Assembly: GCA_964629875.1 (NCBI GenBank)
Contig: CAZVRK010000008.1
Coordinates: forward strand, 26,559-90,558
Source: UBA3495 sp964629875
GTDB taxonomy: Bacteria > Chloroflexota > Dehalococcoidia > Lucifugimonadales > UBA3495
Direction: 5' to 3'
DNA length: 64,000 bases
The notes below the pieces were generated by a model. It was not told the DNA's origin and searched no databases. It worked only from the letters and a program-made list of their open reading frames with translations. Position numbers and translations under genes: made by a program. Positions within the stretch are counted from its first letter, which is position 1. Every line of letters begins with the position of its first letter. Shown in pieces: positions 35,951 to 44,555 of this stretch.

Positions 35951-36889
35951 TCACACGCGACGTAATGGCCTTAATAAACGTTTGTCACCCTTATATAAAA
36001 CCCCGATTGCCACTAGTCCTAATACAACTGCAAACCACAATGTAGCTAATCGTATCAGCAAAACCGCTGACACAGCTTCACCTTTCTCCAACCCTATATT
36101 TACCAAAAAAGCGAGCATACTTACTTCGGTACCTACTAAACCTCCCGGTATTGCCGATATACCACCAACAATGGTAGACCAAGCGTATATAGGGACTGAA
36201 AACCACAAATTATTTTCTGTGCCCAATCCTTTCAGGATTAAGTATAAAGCAATACCTTCGCTAGCCCACGCTACAACTCCTAAGAGTGTAGCTATAATTA
36301 AGACTCTGACTTTCAATAAGACATCAAACGCAGACCTTGAAGAATCTATTTGTTGTTTCCATCTTGAGATAAATGGAACCCGATACAACAAATTACCTAT
36401 CGAAGACTTAAAAAAGATTACAAACACCACCGAACTAGCTGTCAGAAAACAACAAATAACAAGCACCTCTATAGGTATAAGTCCCAATCCAGTTAGACCT
36501 ACTAACAAGACTGATACTAAATCGGTCAATCTTTCCATAATTACTACCGCTGCAGAGCGAGCCACCGGCATATTAGCTTGCTGCTTCAATAAGTAACATT
36601 TGAAAAATTCGCCCACCTTACCCGGTGTCACAGAAAGAGCTAACCCACTGAAGAACACCAGTACACTGGCGCGGAATGGAAGATTCACATGAAGAACTTT
36701 TAGATAATACGCCCATCTAACAAATCGGACCCCATAATTTACTAACGCAAGAATTAATGCGAATAAGAAATAATGTTTAGGGTAATCCGATACTATTCGA
36801 ATTACTTCTCTAAAATCTCCATACATTGCCAACCCTATGAATACTAGCACTGAGACGGAAACAATTAGGACTAATTTAAATCTATTCAC
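35951..36889 (-). CDS. Flippase-like / lysylphosphatidylglycerol synthase TM-region protein
   Basis: 312 residues, about eight membrane helices, of the UPF0104/AglD family. Recognised by FRASVLVFFSGLALSVTPGKVGEFFKCYLLK near residue 75, RLTDLVSVLL, and SAIPGGLVGTEVSMLA near residue 243. The PGK-x-GE and PGG-x-G-x-E loops are the family hallmark. Thought to move or modify lipid-linked substrates across the membrane. Its start overlaps larB by 8 bp and the UbiA-type gene follows 130 bp later. Confidence 0.8.
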   Translation of the reverse strand: MNRFKLVLIVSVSVLVFIGLAMYGDFREVIRIVSDYPKHYFLFALILALVNYGVRFVRWAYYLKVLHVNLPFRASVLVFFSGLALSVTPGKVGEFFKCYLLKQQANMPVARSAAVVIMERLTDLVSVLLVGLTGLGLIPIEVLVICCFLTASSVVFVIFFKSSIGNLLYRVPFISRWKQQIDSSRSAFDVLLKVRVLIIATLLGVVAWASEGIALYLILKGLGTENNLWFSVPIYAWSTIVGGISAIPGGLVGTEVSMLAFLVNIGLEKGEAVSAVLLIRLATLWFAVVLGLVAIGVLYKGDKRLLRPLRRV

Positions 36890-37646
36890 TTTTTGAAATT
36901 ACGCCTTGATTGATTTGGGCTGCCAAATACCCGGCGCCGAATCCATTGTCGATATTTACGGTAGCAACACCTGGAGCACAGCTGTTAAGCATCCCCAACA
37001 ACGCTGACAATCCTTCAAAATTAGATCCATATCCTACACTTGTCGGCACTGCCACAATAGGCACAGATACTAATCCAGCAAGCACACTGGCAATAGCAGC
37101 CTCCATACCAGCTATAACAATGATGACATTTGAGTCTCTCAGTATAGACAATGAATCAAACAACCTATGAATGCCCGCGACGCCAACATCGTTAACTCGA
37201 ACCACTTCATTACCCATTACTTCGGCCGTGACAACTGCTTCTTCTGCAATATTTAAATCCGCAGTCCCTGCTGCAACTACGCTTATACCAGGTCGGGATA
37301 TAGTTTCAGAGTCGGGGCGGATTATAATAGCGCTTGCTAATTCATTGAACTCTGCATCGCTAGAAATTTCTTGGACATACTTAAACGTCTCCACATTCGT
37401 CTTTGTAACGAGTACAGGCTGATTTCGCCCTAGCATAGATTGGACTATTCCAACAACCTGCTCCGGAGTCTTTCCGGGTCCAAATATAACTTCTGGATGT
37501 CCAGTACGAGTCGGGCGATGGTGATCCACTTTCGCAAAGCCTATATCTTCATAAAAAGTTGAGCCAATTTCAGTAAGCACGTCCTCGACACTCATAGTAC
37601 CGACATTCAAAGCGTTGAGAATATCTCGCAAATCTCGTGGTTTCAT
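36882..37646 (-). CDS. larB: Nickel pincer cofactor biosynthesis protein LarB
   Basis: 254 residues. Carboxylates and hydrolyses nicotinic acid adenine dinucleotide in the synthesis of the lactate racemase nickel-pincer cofactor. PurE-like C-terminal domain with VVAAGTADLNIAEEA, NDVGVAGIHRL, GMEAAI and NSCAPGVATVNIDNGFGAG, whose Cys matches the covalent-adduct Cys of characterised LarB. larC and larE are not in the window. ATG three bases after a small upstream ORF. Confidence 0.9.
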   Translation of the reverse strand: MKPRDLRDILNALNVGTMSVEDVLTEIGSTFYEDIGFAKVDHHRPTRTGHPEVIFGPGKTPEQVVGIVQSMLGRNQPVLVTKTNVETFKYVQEISSDAEFNELASAIIIRPDSETISRPGISVVAAGTADLNIAEEAVVTAEVMGNEVVRVNDVGVAGIHRLFDSLSILRDSNVIIVIAGMEAAIASVLAGLVSVPIVAVPTSVGYGSNFEGLSALLGMLNSCAPGVATVNIDNGFGAGYLAAQINQGVISKSE

Positions 37647-37649
37647 ATA

Positions 37650-37814
37650 CTAGCTTATTGTCCTCTTAGGCTTCAGGATTGGTGTTTCAAAATGGTCAAA
37701 CGCATAGATAACGTCATCCTCCTCGACCCTTGCTACTACCAAATCTATTATTACGGCTGAAATCACTTCACTATTCTCCAATAATATTACTAAGTTATAA
37801 GGACCATCTGGCAT
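37650..37814 (-). CDS. Possible small OB-fold (DUF35-like) protein, 54 residues
   Basis: A 54-codon ORF ending three bases before larB, with an in-frame stop upstream. The product starts MPDGPYNLVILLENSEVI and ends with TPILKPKR. This resembles the OB-fold half of DUF35 proteins (P-P-Y-x-V-A-x-V-x-L-x-E-G, ending LPxFRP), lacking the zinc ribbon. No SD is visible before its ATG. A remnant or a short stand-alone OB protein; low confidence. The rest of the gap (37815-38095) holds only the promoter of the next gene as far as I can see. Confidence 0.4.
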   Translation of the reverse strand: MPDGPYNLVILLENSEVISAVIIDLVVARVEEDDVIYAFDHFETPILKPKRTIS

Positions 37815-37995
37815 TATATGCTTATATATCGACTTAATAGAAATATATCCCTGTTAGTGAAGATTCCAGATTGTCGTCGGATTCAATAACATATTATGTC
37901 AATTAGCAACTAAACACATTCAATACGTGATCACTTTTGTTGATATCGTGACAGATGTTCTCACAAATAGCACTATACAACATCATTTTACGACT

Positions 37996-38024
37996 TTGAC
38001 ACTAAACACTGAACCATGTAGCAT
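37996..38024 (+). promoter_or_regulatory. Promoter of the PEPCK-like gene
   Basis: TTGACA at 37996-38001, 17-nt spacer, TAGCAT at 38019-38024, about 70 bp before the TTG start. Confidence 0.65.
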
Positions 38025-38095
38025 AGTCGGCGCCATATTACGGCTAAATCCCCGCATTATTTCGCAATAATCGCCATCATAATTAAGAGGTTCTT

Positions 38096-40381
38096 TTGAC
38101 TGACAAAAGCCATACATCTCAATCAACATCTCGACTGTCAGGCCCACCAGTAAATCCCAAGTTTCGTAGCGCGTTAGATGAACTGGTAGCTCTAGCACAC
38201 CAAGGCCAATCGCCACAAAGCGAAGTATACAATCCTTCTGATGAGTGGCTAACCACAAGAATGCCTATTTTGGATGATCTTCCACAAGAACAACAAGAGA
38301 AAATTCTTCAAGAAGTAGCAGAGCTAGAGAAGGTAGCAGAGGAAGCCAACTCAGTTGGCAAGGCAGCCACAAGAGTCTGGCCCGAAGCCGTAGTAAGGCT
38401 AGATAATGGAGGTCTTGATTTCTTTAGCCAACTCGGGGTAGTTCGCCGCCCAGATTTAACTCAATACTTTGTAGACGGATTCGAAGCAAACCGAGACGGA
38501 ATAGCATTTAGTTCTGAAAACCAAGAGCTATTCTCAGAAGTATTCGAATACATATCCGCGGCCATGCGATCACACTTTAAAGACGCGACTACTATTATCC
38601 AAACTGATCGTCAGATCGCAGATGCGCCAGGTCGGTCATTTCACGCCCGGCAGTTACTATTTGGGGTGAGATACCTCCAACTTCCATACATGTGGAAACA
38701 GTTGACTTTTGACCTACCTGAGCCAGAATACCAGAATACTCCAGACATAATAGAAGTTACCATCCCGAACTGGCTGGAGGATTTAGGTTTACCAGATAGT
38801 CTAAAATCACGAATCAATGAGTCAGGATTAACTCAACTAATATTCAAAGCTCCGACAAAAGGATTATCTCTGCATTTGGGATTTGACTATGCCGGCGAGC
38901 ACAAAATGGGGCCTCTATCTATAGCCATGTTCCTAGTTAAACAGAATAACGGATTGGCAGTCCAAGCTTCTTTAAGCGTGGCTAGGGCAAAAACCATAGA
39001 AGGCCAATATAAGAATACCGGTATGGTCACTATTGGCCCGTCACTTCACGGAAAAAGCACCCTAACTATCATGATAGAACTTGCCAATAGCGCTCTGGGA
39101 GAACTCCTCCGACTCCAACCTGACCCGTCAGAGGGTGTATACCCAATGAACGATGATATTGTACTTCTCCAACCATTATCAAATCCCATTGAAACGACCA
39201 GAGGTGAGAATCGAATTAGAATATCTCATGGAATCGATGGTACGGAGAACAACTTTTACGCCGTGCCATTCGGACTAACTCATGAGGACGATCCAATAAC
39301 GTACGATGTGGTCCGGGGTACTATTGACTCCCCGAACCCTCAGGAGACGCTAGAAAACGTCCCCGTTCATACATCTGACCGTACGCCGAACTATTTGGAA
39401 AATCCTGTCCGAAATATGCGTATGATTTTATCCAGATCACGGTTACTAGCTCGTAAAGGAACTGATAAACTTCTTGGCTCTATGACTCAAGACAGAGTAT
39501 CTGACTCAGTTCACGTTCCTATGGACCACACCGATCAAGTCTTCTTTCAAGCAGTGATGCGACAAAACACCATTATCCCACCTCTCAGAAAATTAAATCT
39601 GGACCAATACATTCGAGTACTGATGTATGGGGAAGCAGTCCAAATGGGTGCCGCCATCGGGGCTATAGGACAACCGTATGTTGAATACTTTTCAGATCCT
39701 TTCATCATTGGACTTGAAGATGAAAACGCCAACCTAATGTATTACATACTTCAACAGATGGAACGTGGCGGTCTACCACATAGTTATTATGTGTTTAACA
39801 CCGGAGGGGTAGGAGCAGATTCAAATGAGCAAGCCACAGGAGATAAGTACAAAAAAATACCCAGGGAACTAACTTTAATGCTCCAAGAGGCTGTACTCAG
39901 GGAAGCAGTTAAGTTTCAATATGACGCCACCTTAGGATCAGAAGTAGCCGTAGCAATCGTAGACGAAGATGGTAACGAAATTATGGATCTCCGGAACGAT
40001 TGGTTGCCAATCAACATATATGGGGAATCCAGTTATACAGAAAGAGTGACACAACTTCGGAGGAGACGGTACTACGGACTGGATTCCGCTGACAAAGCAG
40101 GAATATTAAGATATACCAAAGTAACAGATACCCTCATGGACATGAGTGATATACCAGCACCTCAGAACGAACGCGAATTAGCGTGGCTCTTATCATTCTC
40201 GTGGAATGTTGACGAAGCATACAATTCTCTAAAAGAACTTTCCGAACACTTAACAGAGGGCTATAGACCTATTCCACACCTGCTAAGAGAGCTACGCAGC
40301 AAATATGAGTCTGGACTACAAACAGGATTAGAAATATCAGAATCGGGACAAGCAGCTCTGTCCGACCTCGGCCTCAAATAG
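38096..40381 (+). CDS. Divergent PEP carboxykinase (ATP)-like protein, 761 residues
   Basis: Aligns by eye to ATP-type PEP carboxykinase over ~160-600: AGEHKMG (266-272, E. coli GEMKKG), GPSLHGKST (314-322, kinase P-loop), NDD (352-354, Asp269 region), ETLENVPV then NYLENPVRN (R439 near Arg333), and FNTGGVG. M271 replaces the Mn2+-binding Lys213, and the Mn-ligand His232 position reads Gln290 or Ala291, so the metal site looks altered. About 220 residues longer than PckA, mostly at the N-terminus and near the C-terminus. TTG start with AAGAGG upstream. A DapA-family aldolase gene follows in 23 bp. It could be a kinase with a new substrate. Confidence 0.75.
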   Translation: MTDKSHTSQSTSRLSGPPVNPKFRSALDELVALAHQGQSPQSEVYNPSDEWLTTRMPILDDLPQEQQEKILQEVAELEKVAEEANSVGKAATRVWPEAVVRLDNGGLDFFSQLGVVRRPDLTQYFVDGFEANRDGIAFSSENQELFSEVFEYISAAMRSHFKDATTIIQTDRQIADAPGRSFHARQLLFGVRYLQLPYMWKQLTFDLPEPEYQNTPDIIEVTIPNWLEDLGLPDSLKSRINESGLTQLIFKAPTKGLSLHLGFDYAGEHKMGPLSIAMFLVKQNNGLAVQASLSVARAKTIEGQYKNTGMVTIGPSLHGKSTLTIMIELANSALGELLRLQPDPSEGVYPMNDDIVLLQPLSNPIETTRGENRIRISHGIDGTENNFYAVPFGLTHEDDPITYDVVRGTIDSPNPQETLENVPVHTSDRTPNYLENPVRNMRMILSRSRLLARKGTDKLLGSMTQDRVSDSVHVPMDHTDQVFFQAVMRQNTIIPPLRKLNLDQYIRVLMYGEAVQMGAAIGAIGQPYVEYFSDPFIIGLEDENANLMYYILQQMERGGLPHSYYVFNTGGVGADSNEQATGDKYKKIPRELTLMLQEAVLREAVKFQYDATLGSEVAVAIVDEDGNEIMDLRNDWLPINIYGESSYTERVTQLRRRRYYGLDSADKAGILRYTKVTDTLMDMSDIPAPQNERELAWLLSFSWNVDEAYNSLKELSEHLTEGYRPIPHLLRELRSKYESGLQTGLEISESGQAALSDLGLK

Positions 40382-40404
40382 AGTCAAGTGAATAGGAATA
40401 CGTT

Positions 40405-41295
40405 ATGACACAAAGATTTACAGGCGTACATTGGATGCTCGCAACCCCGTTTAATGATGACGAGAGTATTGATCTTAATTCAATAGAAAACCTGGTTTCG
40501 GAAGCTAGATCTAGCGGTTGCGAAGGCGTTGTTGCCCTGGGAGTCACAGGAGAGGCCGCACGAATGACGGACGAGGAGCGAATCGCTGTAGCCAAAAAAG
40601 TTATTCATAGCGCAGGTACATTACCTGTAACACTTGGTGCAACTGGAGCTGGCACAAAGGCCACAGTCGATTATTGCGTACAAGCACAAGAGATCGGAGC
40701 AGCAGCAGTAATGGTTTCAGCACCGAGCATGGGGAAACCAAATCTCGACTCTTTGTTAATTCATTATGAAAGGATTGCTGAGTCCATAGATATCCCGATT
40801 GTCGTCCAAGATTACCCTCAAACTTCTGGAGTTCAGATGCCTCCCGCATTTTTTGGCCGTGTAGTGGAGAATATACCTAAAGCCCATTATCTGAAATTAG
40901 AGGATCCTCCCACTCCGACTAAGATAACAGCGATTAAAGATGTCATAGGCGACAAAATGTCTATTTTTGGTGGACTAGGAGGTGTGTTCTTACTGGATGA
41001 ATTACGTAGAGGCTCCTCCGGAGCAATGACAGGATTTGCATATCCCGAGGTCCTAGTAGCTATCTGTAACCATATGTATGCAGGAGAAACATCTGCTGCT
41101 GAATCCATATTTAGGACAAATTTGCCGGCCTTTTTGTTTGAATTCCAGGAGGGGATAGGAGTAGCGATAAGAAAACAATCATTATTCGAACGAGGCCTAA
41201 TCAAATCCCCACGCGTACGCCATCCAGGCCCTCAAATAACTAACTCCACAAAAACCGAACTAATTGAACTACTAACCAGTGTCGGTCTCAGATAA
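40405..41295 (+). CDS. Dihydrodipicolinate synthase family aldolase
   Basis: 296-residue (beta/alpha)8 class I aldolase. LATPFNDDESID at the start, VALGVTGEAARMTDEER (family G-x-x-G-E), the Tyr in VVQDYPQTSG and the Schiff-base Lys in YLKLEDPPTP. Members condense or split pyruvate with an aldehyde (DapA, NanA, KDG aldolase). Lysine genes are absent nearby; the gene follows the PEPCK-like gene by 23 bp, suggesting a joint pathway around a pyruvate/oxaloacetate-type intermediate. Substrate unknown. Confidence 0.85.
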   Translation: MTQRFTGVHWMLATPFNDDESIDLNSIENLVSEARSSGCEGVVALGVTGEAARMTDEERIAVAKKVIHSAGTLPVTLGATGAGTKATVDYCVQAQEIGAAAVMVSAPSMGKPNLDSLLIHYERIAESIDIPIVVQDYPQTSGVQMPPAFFGRVVENIPKAHYLKLEDPPTPTKITAIKDVIGDKMSIFGGLGGVFLLDELRRGSSGAMTGFAYPEVLVAICNHMYAGETSAAESIFRTNLPAFLFEFQEGIGVAIRKQSLFERGLIKSPRVRHPGPQITNSTKTELIELLTSVGLR

Positions 41296-41328
41296 CCATC
41301 AAATCTCACTTTTGGCCGATATTAAGAG

Positions 41329-42588
41329 CTATGCGATTTCAACCGGCTTTATTGGAGGTTTAGCTGAAAGCCCCATTAAAACCGTGATTCCACCCAGAAT
41401 TGCAAACCCATAAAAAGCTGACATGTAAGTTCCTGTGACATCAAACACATAGCCTGATAACACCGCTCCAATTGCCTGCCCTCCGGCCAGCATAGATTCT
41501 GTAACACCCCTTATAGATCCGAGTGAGCTGCGGCCAAAATAGTCAGCATACGCAATAGGAGGTACCACTAGCATACCGGCAACTCCGACACCGAATAAAC
41601 CTGCATAGGCTAGAGCCTCAATGTTTGTATCTGCTTGAGGGAATAATCCTATAGACAGTGCTATCACCATTGCAACTGCAGCAAAGACAAATCTGACTGG
41701 TACTTTTTCAGCTAGCCACCCCCAAGCTAAGGTGCCAACACCAGCCATCACACCACTGCCACTAACAGCGAGTGCTGATATCCTTAGGCTAAGACCCTGA
41801 TCAATAAAATACGCTCCCTGATGCATATTAGTACCAGATTGAATCAAGTATAGGAATCCAGTACCTATCGCTAATAACCACAACGACCGGGTACCAATTG
41901 CCTCTCTAACGTTCCACTTAGGCTCTTCAGTGGTTGCCTCTCCGACTTCATCTTCCGATTTATTAGAGGTATCTCCATCTGGAAGCAATCCCACATCTTC
42001 AGGGCTTTGGCGAATGAATATTAGTACTGGCAGGAGAGCAAACACCCACACCATGGCTCCCAATAGAATCCAGGCTTGTTGCCAACCTCTAGATTGAATA
42101 AATATAAACGCCACGTACGGGAATACTGCCATTCCTACAGCATGACAGAAAAATAAAATCCCATTTGCTCTACCCCTCATCTTTACAAACCATCTGGACA
42201 CTACAACAGACGCACCTATGGGAATAGGCCCAGTGAATAGCACTCTGCCAAACCCAAAAGCAGCATAAAATGTCACCAGCAACGTGGCCCATGAGAGGGA
42301 AACTGTAGTTATCCCAAGCAAAAATACCCCTGTTAACAACACCCATCTAACGCCAAATTTGTCACAAGCCCAACCAGTTACAGGAGCGCCGACTATTGAG
42401 AGAAGACCTCCCAAACTTGCGGCCCCAGCTATCTCTGTTCTAGACCATCCCAGGTCAGCTTCCATTGGATACACGAATACTGCAATGGTTAAACTACCAG
42501 CAGCATTCCTGACGAACATTGATAATCCAGCAGAGAGTACTATTACCCACCCATAGTAGAATGGTAAACGATTAACGTATCGGTTCAA
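41329..42588 (-). CDS. MFS transporter, monocarboxylate/OFA-like
   Basis: 419 residues, 12 membrane helices. Starts YYGWVIVLSAGLSMF, has the loop GWACDKFGVRW and SRWFVKMRGRANGI, typical of OFA/monocarboxylate-porter relatives. An acidic central loop (~200-220) separates the halves. TTG start overlapping the stop of the preceding gene (TTGA). Convergent with the aldolase gene; a carboxylate substrate is a reasonable guess but not shown. Confidence 0.83.
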   Translation of the reverse strand: MNRYVNRLPFYYGWVIVLSAGLSMFVRNAAGSLTIAVFVYPMEADLGWSRTEIAGAASLGGLLSIVGAPVTGWACDKFGVRWVLLTGVFLLGITTVSLSWATLLVTFYAAFGFGRVLFTGPIPIGASVVVSRWFVKMRGRANGILFFCHAVGMAVFPYVAFIFIQSRGWQQAWILLGAMVWVFALLPVLIFIRQSPEDVGLLPDGDTSNKSEDEVGEATTEEPKWNVREAIGTRSLWLLAIGTGFLYLIQSGTNMHQGAYFIDQGLSLRISALAVSGSGVMAGVGTLAWGWLAEKVPVRFVFAAVAMVIALSIGLFPQADTNIEALAYAGLFGVGVAGMLVVPPIAYADYFGRSSLGSIRGVTESMLAGGQAIGAVLSGYVFDVTGTYMSAFYGFAILGGITVLMGLSAKPPIKPVEIA

Positions 42589-42965
42589 TCTACAATCTCT
42601 TCCAAAGTATCTGCTTCCTTTTTTTCACTTTTAAGAGCAGCATACATTGCACCCAGCGCGCTCATACTACCAGAATACAGTGTTAGTATTACCACCAGGA
42701 TCCAAATGAAAGCAACTTTATTCGGGCTAATATCAAGCACTGCAATCAGCGCAAGTGCTATCAGTATAAAAACTGCTAGACTAAAAACTCCGATCCAGGC
42801 ACCATATTTTAGCCCTCTGATAGATGGAGAATCAGTTCTATCTTTGGCAAATGAAATACCCACATAGCCGGCAATGAATGGACTAATTGGCCACGTAAAG
42901 TGAACAACTGGGATTAGAAGATATCCCACAATAATACCTAATCCTACAAGAATCCCTATACCCAT
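42585..42965 (-). CDS. Small membrane protein upstream of MFS
   Basis: 126 residues with about four membrane helices (near 3-20, 25-38, 52-75, 83-108), a short charged loop (AKDRTDSPSIRG) and an acidic Glu-rich C-terminus. Resembles DUF5518-type small membrane proteins, uncertain. ATG with AGAGGG upstream, co-transcribed with the MFS gene through a 4-bp overlap. Function unknown. Confidence 0.65.
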   Translation of the reverse strand: MGIGILVGLGIIVGYLLIPVVHFTWPISPFIAGYVGISFAKDRTDSPSIRGLKYGAWIGVFSLAVFILIALALIAVLDISPNKVAFIWILVVILTLYSGSMSALGAMYAALKSEKKEADTLEEIVD

Positions 42966-43132
42966 TAGGTTCCCTCTTTATATTATTGAACTCGCTCAAA
43001 AATGATAGGGTTTATATAACAAGCCTATGCCATATTCAAAGCACTAAATAAATCAAGCAAAAAAGCGCGCGTGTAAGTATACTTGATTATTAGTAATATT
43101 AAGAGCCCTAACTCACATAGGGAAGAAGGAAT

Positions 43133-43837
43133 ATGTCTACGATTAACACCGATAAAATTAAAACACTAACTTTCGATATATTTGGAACAGTTCTTGACCT
43201 AGCAGGTAGCTTAATCCCTCCTACTCAAGAATTTTTATCAGCACACAACACGAATATATCAGGCCAAATATTTTGGCAGGACTGGAGATCTCGCCAGAGG
43301 ATAGAACAGTATCAAGACAATCTTCTAATGCTGGGACACTCTGGATATCAATCTACCTGTCGAAGAGCATTTATATACTGTTTAAATCTGCACAAGATCC
43401 CGTTTGAGGAAGATGAAATAGACGACTTCATGTCTGTATACCAAGCCCTCAAACCATACCCTGATGCCATAGAAGGACTGACAAAACTCTCAAAGAGGTA
43501 TGAATTAGTGGCTTTGTCCAACGGTGAACTAAACTTCTTAGAACATCTGGTAGAAAATAACATCAGAATCCCGTTCAATGCGATATTTTCGGTACAAAGT
43601 GTCGGTCAATTCAAACCGCATCCGAGCATATATAGATACGCTGCTCAATCATTGAACCAATCTCCCGAGGAGATAATGATGGTCGCTGCACACGCATTCG
43701 ACATACTGGGCGCACAAAGTTGCGGTTACAAGAGTGCATACGTGAACAGATACGACCTGCCAACAGAGTATTCAGCGTACCAGCCAGATTTAATAGTCGA
43801 AGATTTTCTAGAATTGTCCCAAATTTTATTAGCTTAG
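43133..43837 (+). CDS. HAD hydrolase, 2-haloacid dehalogenase type II
   Basis: 234 residues. Nucleophile motif TFDIFGTVLDL (Asp15), ALSNG (motif II Ser/Asn), FKPHPSIY (motif III Lys) and MVAAHAFDILGAQ, the M-V-A-A-H-x-x-D signature of L-2-haloacid dehalogenases. Might dehalogenate short haloacids or dephosphorylate small metabolites. SD AGAAGGA before the ATG. A single-gene unit between divergent MFS and the Rrf2 regulator. Confidence 0.85.
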   Translation: MSTINTDKIKTLTFDIFGTVLDLAGSLIPPTQEFLSAHNTNISGQIFWQDWRSRQRIEQYQDNLLMLGHSGYQSTCRRAFIYCLNLHKIPFEEDEIDDFMSVYQALKPYPDAIEGLTKLSKRYELVALSNGELNFLEHLVENNIRIPFNAIFSVQSVGQFKPHPSIYRYAAQSLNQSPEEIMMVAAHAFDILGAQSCGYKSAYVNRYDLPTEYSAYQPDLIVEDFLELSQILLA

Positions 43838-43853
43838 TTACAGTATGAATACG

Positions 43854-43883
43854 TTGGAAACTAAGAATCTCAGGTGTTATACT
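43854..43883 (+). promoter_or_regulatory. Promoter of the Rrf2 regulator
   Basis: TTGGAA (43854-43859), 18-nt spacer, TATACT (43878-43883). It lies downstream of a GTG that would extend the ORF, which supports the ATG at 43916. Confidence 0.55.
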
Positions 43884-43915
43884 TCGGTAACAAGGCGACC
43901 CTAGGAGAGTTTGCG

Positions 43916-44347
43916 ATGCGGATACCTATGAAGGTCGATTACGGCGTACGAGCACTCATGGAGCTTGCAACCAAATACGGCCAAGGCCAAGTTCAAACAG
44001 CTGATATAGCATCAAAGCAAGGGATCCCGGAATCATACCTAGAACAACTCATGGCCGCCCTTAGCAAAGAAGGGTTAGTAGAGAGTCGCAGGGGCCCCAG
44101 AGGCGGTCACTCTCTAAGCATGGATCCTTCTGAGATAACCCTGAGCATGGTAATGAATACTCTGGAACCAAACAGTTCCCCGCTCGATTGCATAACCTCA
44201 CCTGAAGACTGCATGTTTTCAATATCCTGCGCTCAGCAGGAAATATGGAAATCGGTTGAACAATCCATACACGACGTATTGAGTAGCATCACCCTAGACA
44301 ATCTCATTCAAAGGCAAAATTACTTAACCGAAACAGTAATTACCTAA
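43916..44347 (+). CDS. Rrf2-family Fe-S regulator (IscR/CymR-like)
   Basis: 143-residue winged-helix repressor. Start MRIPMKVDYGVRALMELA, wing RRGPRGGHSLS, and three cysteines C92, C99 and C105 in the position and near the spacing of IscR's C92-x5-C98-x5-C104. This suggests a [2Fe-2S] or nitrosyl/thiol sensor rather than the cluster-less CymR. ATG with AGGAGA upstream. It lies 80 bp before the promoter of the cysteine attenuator, so it may act on thiF-cysM; that is inference. Confidence 0.85.
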   Translation: MRIPMKVDYGVRALMELATKYGQGQVQTADIASKQGIPESYLEQLMAALSKEGLVESRRGPRGGHSLSMDPSEITLSMVMNTLEPNSSPLDCITSPEDCMFSISCAQQEIWKSVEQSIHDVLSSITLDNLIQRQNYLTETVIT

Positions 44348-44388
44348 CTGACTACACCAACCCTGAGAAGTAAAATCCGACCATGATC

Positions 44389-44417
44389 TTGACAAGGCAT
44401 CGCACCCCGGATAGACT
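44389..44417 (+). promoter_or_regulatory. Promoter of the thiF-cysM leader
   Basis: Consensus TTGACA (44389-44394), 17-nt spacer, TAGACT (44412-44417). The start point would be around 44424, only a few bases before the leader-peptide ATG. Confidence 0.7.
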
Positions 44418-44427
44418 CGAGTATTAG

Positions 44428-44481
44428 ATGAACACAAAAATCACTATTTACCAATACTGTTGTAACTGTCCCCACAAATAG
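44428..44481 (+). CDS. Cys-rich leader peptide of the thiF-cysM operon, 17 residues
   Basis: ATG at 44428 to TAG at 44479 encodes MNTKITIYQYCCNCPHK. Codons 11, 12 and 14 are TGT, so three of four consecutive codons specify cysteine. No SD precedes it; with the promoter at 44389-44417 the mRNA would be nearly leaderless. The Cys codons overlap the first arm (44466-44472) of the first of three competing hairpins. A regulatory peptide whose translation, stalling when Cys-tRNA is low, sets the downstream RNA structure; the product itself need have no other function. Confidence 0.7.
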   Translation: MNTKITIYQYCCNCPHK

Positions 44482-44555
44482 GGACAGGTTAAACACATTA
44501 GCCAATGAGCCTGTGCCCGACCGGATTAAGATCCAGTAAGGAGCGCGGGCTTTTT
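44466..44555 (+). promoter_or_regulatory. Candidate cysteine attenuator (three exclusive hairpins)
   Basis: Region 1 CTGTCCC (44466-44472) pairs with region 2 GGGACAG (44481-44487). Region 2 extended, GGGACAGG (44481-44488), can instead pair with region 3 CCTGTGCCC (44510-44518, one bulged G). Region 3's GCCCG (44515-44519) pairs with region 4 CGGGC (44546-44550), followed by TTTTT. A ribosome stalled at the Cys codons would cover region 1 and favour 2-3 (read-through). Reaching the stop at 44479 would block region 2 and allow the 3-4 terminator. Confidence 0.75.
44515..44555 (+). terminator. Terminator arm of the cysteine attenuator
   Basis: GCCCG / CGGGC outer stem (44515-44519, 44546-44550) with an inner GGAT-taag-ATCC stem (44523-44534) and five T at 44551-44555, about 50 bases before the thiF start codon. 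Confidence 0.7.

Noticed and set aside
35928..36596. 222-codon plus-strand open frame opposite the flippase-like gene
   Set aside because: Antisense to a clear membrane-protein gene; composition is that of a shadow frame (Thr/Asn/Lys-rich, no family features).
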